A stretch of 64,000 nt of DNA from an uncultured Prevotellaceae bacterium (GTDB lineage Bacteria > Bacteroidota > Bacteroidia > Bacteroidales > Bacteroidaceae). The notes under the pieces were generated by a model. The model had not been told where the DNA came from, made no database searches, and worked only from the letters and a program-made list of their open reading frames with translations. A program made the position numbers and the translations under genes. Positions within the stretch are counted from its first letter, which is position 1, and every line of letters begins with the position of its first letter. Positions 60,961-64,000 of this stretch are shown here, one piece after another. The DNA lies in NCBI GenBank assembly GCA_900319385.1, contig ONOG01000022.1:1-64000 (forward strand). The letters are read 5' to 3'.

Positions 60961-61932
60961 TCAGATGGCAACGTCGTGCAGAATGTCGAACAGGTCGTGG
61001 TCAATGCGGCGGTTTTCCTTCACGGCTCGCGAGAAGGGGACATAGACGATTTCGTCGTTGTCGATTCCGATCATCACGTTGCGCAGACCTTTCTTCAGGG
61101 CTTCGATGGCAGCGCTGCCCATGCGGCTGGCGATGATGCGGTCGTGGGCAGTGGGATGACCACCTCGCTGCAGGTGACCGAGGATGGATATGCGCACATC
61201 GAGGTTGGGGTGCGTCTTCTTCACCAGGTCGGCATACTTCATCGCTCCGCCATGCTCCTCGCTGGCTGCCACGAGCACGATGCTGCTCGACTTCGTCTTT
61301 CGGAAACCTGCCAGCACACTGTGCAGCAATTCGTCGGTCGAGGAATCTTTATTGGGAATGATGGCCTCCTCGCAGCCCGAGGCAATGGCTCCGTTGAGCG
61401 CCAGGAAACCGGCATCGTCGCCGAGCACCTCGACAAAGAACAGGCGTTCGTGGCTCGACGCCGTGTCGCGAATCTTATCAACGCACTGCATGATGGTGTT
61501 AAGGGCGGTGTCGTAGCCGATGGTCGTATCGGTGCCACACAGATTGTTGTCAATCGTAGCAGGGATAGCGATGCAGGGCAGGTCGTACTCCTGAGCAAAA
61601 ATGCGTGCGCCATGAATCGTACCGTCGCCACCGATGACAACGAGGGCATCGACCTCCTCGCGCTGCAGGTTCTCGTATGCCTTGCGCCGACCTTCTTCGC
61701 TGAAGAAGTCTTTGCTGGGCGACGACTTGAGGATGGTTCCACCCTGCTGGATGATATTGCTGACGTTCTGAGTCTGGAACTCGACGATTTCGCCGTCGAT
61801 GAGTCCCTTGTATCCGCGACGCACAGCCTTGACACGCAGGCCATTGTAGATAGCCGAACGTGTGACGGCACGGATGGCGCTATTCATACCTGGCGCATCG
61901 TTGCCAGATGTCATGAGTGCGATAGTTTTCAT
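60961..61932 (-). CDS. pfkA: 6-phosphofructokinase paralogue with altered active site
   Basis: A 323-residue PFK of normal length: [87 protein letters not shown] and [20 protein letters not shown]. The usual reaction is fructose-6-phosphate plus ATP to the 1,6-bisphosphate. The catalytic Asp of TIDN (Asp128) is kept, but compared with E. coli PfkA as I remember it several key positions differ: Asn11 for Gly in the ATP loop, Asn130 for Asp in TIDND, Asp172 for Arg in VMGR, and Ala223 where the fructose-6-phosphate Glu is expected. It may be less active, differ in substrate or be regulatory. Confidence 0.85.
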   Translation of the reverse strand: MKTIALMTSGNDAPGMNSAIRAVTRSAIYNGLRVKAVRRGYKGLIDGEIVEFQTQNVSNIIQQGGTILKSSPSKDFFSEEGRRKAYENLQREEVDALVVIGGDGTIHGARIFAQEYDLPCIAIPATIDNNLCGTDTTIGYDTALNTIMQCVDKIRDTASSHERLFFVEVLGDDAGFLALNGAIASGCEEAIIPNKDSSTDELLHSVLAGFRKTKSSSIVLVAASEEHGGAMKYADLVKKTHPNLDVRISILGHLQRGGHPTAHDRIIASRMGSAAIEALKKGLRNVMIGIDNDEIVYVPFSRAVKENRRIDHDLFDILHDVAI

Positions 61933-62035
61933 TTATTGAAACTTGAGTTTTTTAAGTTGACGAGTTGACGAGTTGTTACTTTCATCCCTCGTTGTACTTT
62001 GTACTTCGTACTTCTTTTCACTTTTCACTTTTCAC

Positions 62036-62431
62036 CTATTCTCTCATCCTCAGCTTCCACACGCCGTCGATGCACACCATCTTCTGACCTTTGCACAGGC
62101 TGTCGCCGTTGGCCAGGTAGAGCGTGTAGAAAGCCTGGGCCACACTGTCGGACTCGAAGTTTACCTGTGGCACCTTCCAGCGCACCACTTGTAGTTCGTG
62201 TCCCTCGCTGAGCATCTCCTGGCGCACCGCATCGGCACAGACTGCAAAGAAAGCTGAATCGAGCGGCTGACCGAAGTCCAGATGCTGCATGTAGGCATCG
62301 ACATCGTTGGTCTGCAACGCTTCGAACGCCTCACCCAGTGCGGCCTTCACCTCCTGCTCCGGTGTTGTCGAGCATGAGAGCAGCAAGAGCGGCAAACTTA
62401 GGAGGAGCAGGACCTTACTTCTGCCGAACAT
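62036..62431 (-). CDS. Small lipoprotein
   Basis: A 131-residue lipoprotein ([20 protein letters not shown], lipobox LLSC) with an alpha/beta body. [20 protein letters not shown] and GVWKLRMRE at the end resemble DUF4878/NTF2-like accessory lipoproteins. Its ATG at 62431 lies inside the 3' end of der (17-bp overlap), so it is translated after der. The start at 62431 is preferred to longer GTG-started frames. Confidence 0.75.
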   Translation of the reverse strand: MFGRSKVLLLLSLPLLLLSCSTTPEQEVKAALGEAFEALQTNDVDAYMQHLDFGQPLDSAFFAVCADAVRQEMLSEGHELQVVRWKVPQVNFESDSVAQAFYTLYLANGDSLCKGQKMVCIDGVWKLRMRE

Positions 62432-63725
62432 AGACGTTGATGGGAGTGCCGGTGAAGTTCCAGTGCTCACGAATCTGGTTTTCCAGGAAACGCTTGTACG
62501 GTTCTTTCACATATTGCGGCAGGTTGGCATAGAAGACAAACGACGGCACACGTGTGCCAGGTATCTGCATGCAGTACTTTATCTTGATATACTTACCCTT
62601 GATGCTGGGTGGCGGCGTGGCCTCGATGATGGGCAGCATCGTCTCGTTCAGCTTGGCTGTCGAGACTTTGTTCGTGCGGTTTTCGTACACCTTCTGCACC
62701 TCTTCCAGCACTCGGAAGATGCGCTGTTTGGTCACAGCCGAGGCAAAGATGATGGTAAAGTCGGTGAAAGGTGCCATGCGTTCGCGGATAGTGTTTTCGA
62801 AATGTCGGATAGCCTCGTTCGTCTTGTTCTCCACGAGGTCCCACTTGTTCACCACGACCACCATGCCCTTCTGGTTCTTCTGGATGATTTGGAAGATGTT
62901 GATGTCCTGTCCCTCGATACCGCGTGTGGCATCGACCATCAGCACGCAGACGTCGGAATTTTCGATGGCACGTATCGAGCGCATCACGGAGTAGTACTCC
63001 AAATCCTCGTTCACCTTATTCTTCTTGCGGATACCGGCCGTATCGACGAGGTAGTAGTTGAAGCCAAACTTCTCGTACTTCGTATAAATCGAGTCGCGCG
63101 TTGTGCCAGCGATGTCGGTCACCACGTTGCGTTCGTCGCCGAGGAAGGCATTGATGAGCGACGACTTACCCGCATTGGGTCGGCCGACCACAGCGATGCG
63201 GGGAATGTCCTCCTCGATAGGTTCGGGCAGACTCGTTCCCAGCGCCTTGACGATGTCGTCGAGCAGGTCACCCGTGCCGCTTCCTGTGAGCGACGAGATG
63301 CAGTAGGGATCGCCCAGGCCCAGGCTGTAGAATTCGGCCGACTGATAACGGAGTTCGTTCGAATCGACCTTGTTGCACACCAGCAGCGTCGGCACCTTCG
63401 AGCGGCGAAGGATGGCTGCCACAGCCTCGTCGAGGTCGGTCACGCCGGTCATGATATCGACCAGAAATAGGATGACGTCGCACTCCTCGAGAGCAATCTT
63501 CACCTGACGGCGAATCTCACCTTCGAACACATCGTCGCTGTTCACGACCCATCCACCCGTATCGACCACGGAGAACTGGCGGTTGCCCCATTCACACTGG
63601 CCGTACTGACGGTCGCGTGTCGTACCGGCCTCGTCGCTCACAATCGCATGGCGAGTCTTCGTCAGGCGGTTGAACAGCGTCGATTTGCCCACGTTCGGGC
63701 GTCCCACAATTGCTACTAATGCCAT
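62415..63725 (-). CDS. der: Ribosome-assembly GTPase Der (EngA)
   Basis: A 436-residue protein with two GTPase domains. G domain 1 has [15 protein letters not shown] (from residue 7), a DEAGTTRD switch and NKVD. G domain 2 has [17 protein letters not shown] and DIAGTTRDS with NKWD. A C-terminal KH-like domain ends [14 protein letters not shown]. It acts in 50S ribosomal subunit assembly. The promoter element is at 63757-63764; it is followed by the overlapping lipoprotein gene. Confidence 0.97.
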   Translation of the reverse strand: MALVAIVGRPNVGKSTLFNRLTKTRHAIVSDEAGTTRDRQYGQCEWGNRQFSVVDTGGWVVNSDDVFEGEIRRQVKIALEECDVILFLVDIMTGVTDLDEAVAAILRRSKVPTLLVCNKVDSNELRYQSAEFYSLGLGDPYCISSLTGSGTGDLLDDIVKALGTSLPEPIEEDIPRIAVVGRPNAGKSSLINAFLGDERNVVTDIAGTTRDSIYTKYEKFGFNYYLVDTAGIRKKNKVNEDLEYYSVMRSIRAIENSDVCVLMVDATRGIEGQDINIFQIIQKNQKGMVVVVNKWDLVENKTNEAIRHFENTIRERMAPFTDFTIIFASAVTKQRIFRVLEEVQKVYENRTNKVSTAKLNETMLPIIEATPPPSIKGKYIKIKYCMQIPGTRVPSFVFYANLPQYVKEPYKRFLENQIREHWNFTGTPINVYVRQK

Positions 63726-63756
63726 ATTCCTCTATTGATTGTATTTGATTTGTCTG

Positions 63757-63764
63757 CAAAGGTA
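63757..63764 (-). promoter_or_regulatory. -7 promoter element of der
   Basis: TACCTTTG on the minus strand, 32 bp before the start codon. Confidence 0.55.
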
Positions 63765-63893
63765 CGAAAAATCTGCGTAAGTGCGTGCAAAAAAGATAAT
63801 TATTTGTTTTTTGCCAAGCAGGGTTGTCAACCGACCTCTGCAACCGTCGATAGCGGAATATGATGACGCTGGCACAGCAGTTTTTCCACGCTG

Positions 63894-64000
63894 TTACTGC
63901 AACTGGTCGTACCACTCGTCGGTCACGGGTTCCAGCCACTCGTTGCTTGCACCTTCGTGGACGTCGGTGTGGTAGGTCAGATGCTGGAACCACGAGTCAC
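63894..64000 (-). CDS. 3' end of a gene, partial at window edge
   Basis: On the minus strand an open frame enters from the right edge and ends at the stop 63894-63896. It reads WFQHLTYHTDVHEGASNEWL and then EPVTDEWYDQLQ. No family can be named from these 35 residues. It is upstream of der in the same orientation, about 170 bp away. Confidence 0.5.
   Translation of the reverse strand, partial: DSWFQHLTYHTDVHEGASNEWLEPVTDEWYDQLQ

Noticed and set aside
63592-63993. 133-codon minus-strand frame at the right end
   Set aside because: It overlaps der in another frame and crosses its promoter; the partial gene ending at 63894 is a different frame.

Overview
The window looks like chromosomal DNA of a gut-type Bacteroidales, most likely Prevotellaceae. 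The reasons are the many upstream TAnnTTTG (-7) promoter elements, an nqrABCDEF operon, secreted proteins that end in a GRxV...KGLYI..GKK-type tail, a type IX secretion plug-like protein (DUF5103), DUF1573, DUF4859 and DUF3244 proteins, a C10 peptidase, and TPR/HTH lipoprotein regulators. No tRNA, rRNA or CRISPR array was found.

Layout. 1-0.4 kb: one copy of a long intergenic repeat whose inverted partner lies at 42.3-42.7 kb. 0.5-1.2 kb: a PIN toxin-antitoxin pair bracketed by two identical 52-bp promoter copies, the second of which drives uxaC. 1.4-10.7 kb: uxaC, a DUF5103 protein, an amidase-like golvesin-domain protein, a YgiQ radical SAM protein, an AAA/DUF4143 ATPase and greA. 10.9-16.6 kb: an AT-richer accessory stretch with an uncharacterised minus-strand operon (413-aa protein, two related coiled-coil proteins, a zinc-ribbon peptide), a broken gene, a 48-aa membrane peptide and a MORN-repeat protein. 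16.8-24.5 kb: an unknown protein, a PIF1/RecD-type helicase, a DUF1573 protein, yidC and a DUF1846 protein. 24.7-31.3 kb: two large secreted proteins, a multidomain glycoside hydrolase and a DUF4859 repeat protein. 31.6-37.4 kb: the sodium-pumping NADH:quinone reductase operon. 37.7-38.3 kb: an MNT/HepT toxin-antitoxin pair. 38.7-41.9 kb: a hexapeptide acetyltransferase, an SDR oxidoreductase and a GH43-like enzyme.

42.8-51.2 kb is an AT-rich island bounded by 29-bp inverted repeats (one mismatch). It holds two overlapping RelE-like genes, an unknown gene, two orphan phage-tail genes (a baseplate/hub-type protein and a tape measure protein), a composite lipoprotein gene, an IS1595-type transposase and a small transcript. 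After it come yigZ, a DUF1015 protein, a serA broken by an internal deletion, intact serC, a C10 protease cassette with its own small HTH protein, a TPR/HTH membrane regulator, a phosphofructokinase paralogue with several active-site substitutions, a small lipoprotein, der, and the 3' end of one more gene.

The most unusual items are the four-gene operon at 11.8-14.0 kb, the inverted-repeat-bounded island, the pair of RelE-like genes without a recognisable antitoxin, the 42-kb-spaced inverted repeat with a 22-bp-periodic core, the promoter duplication around the PIN module, and the serA and pfkA anomalies. All family assignments come from reading motifs and from memory of the families; no search was run.
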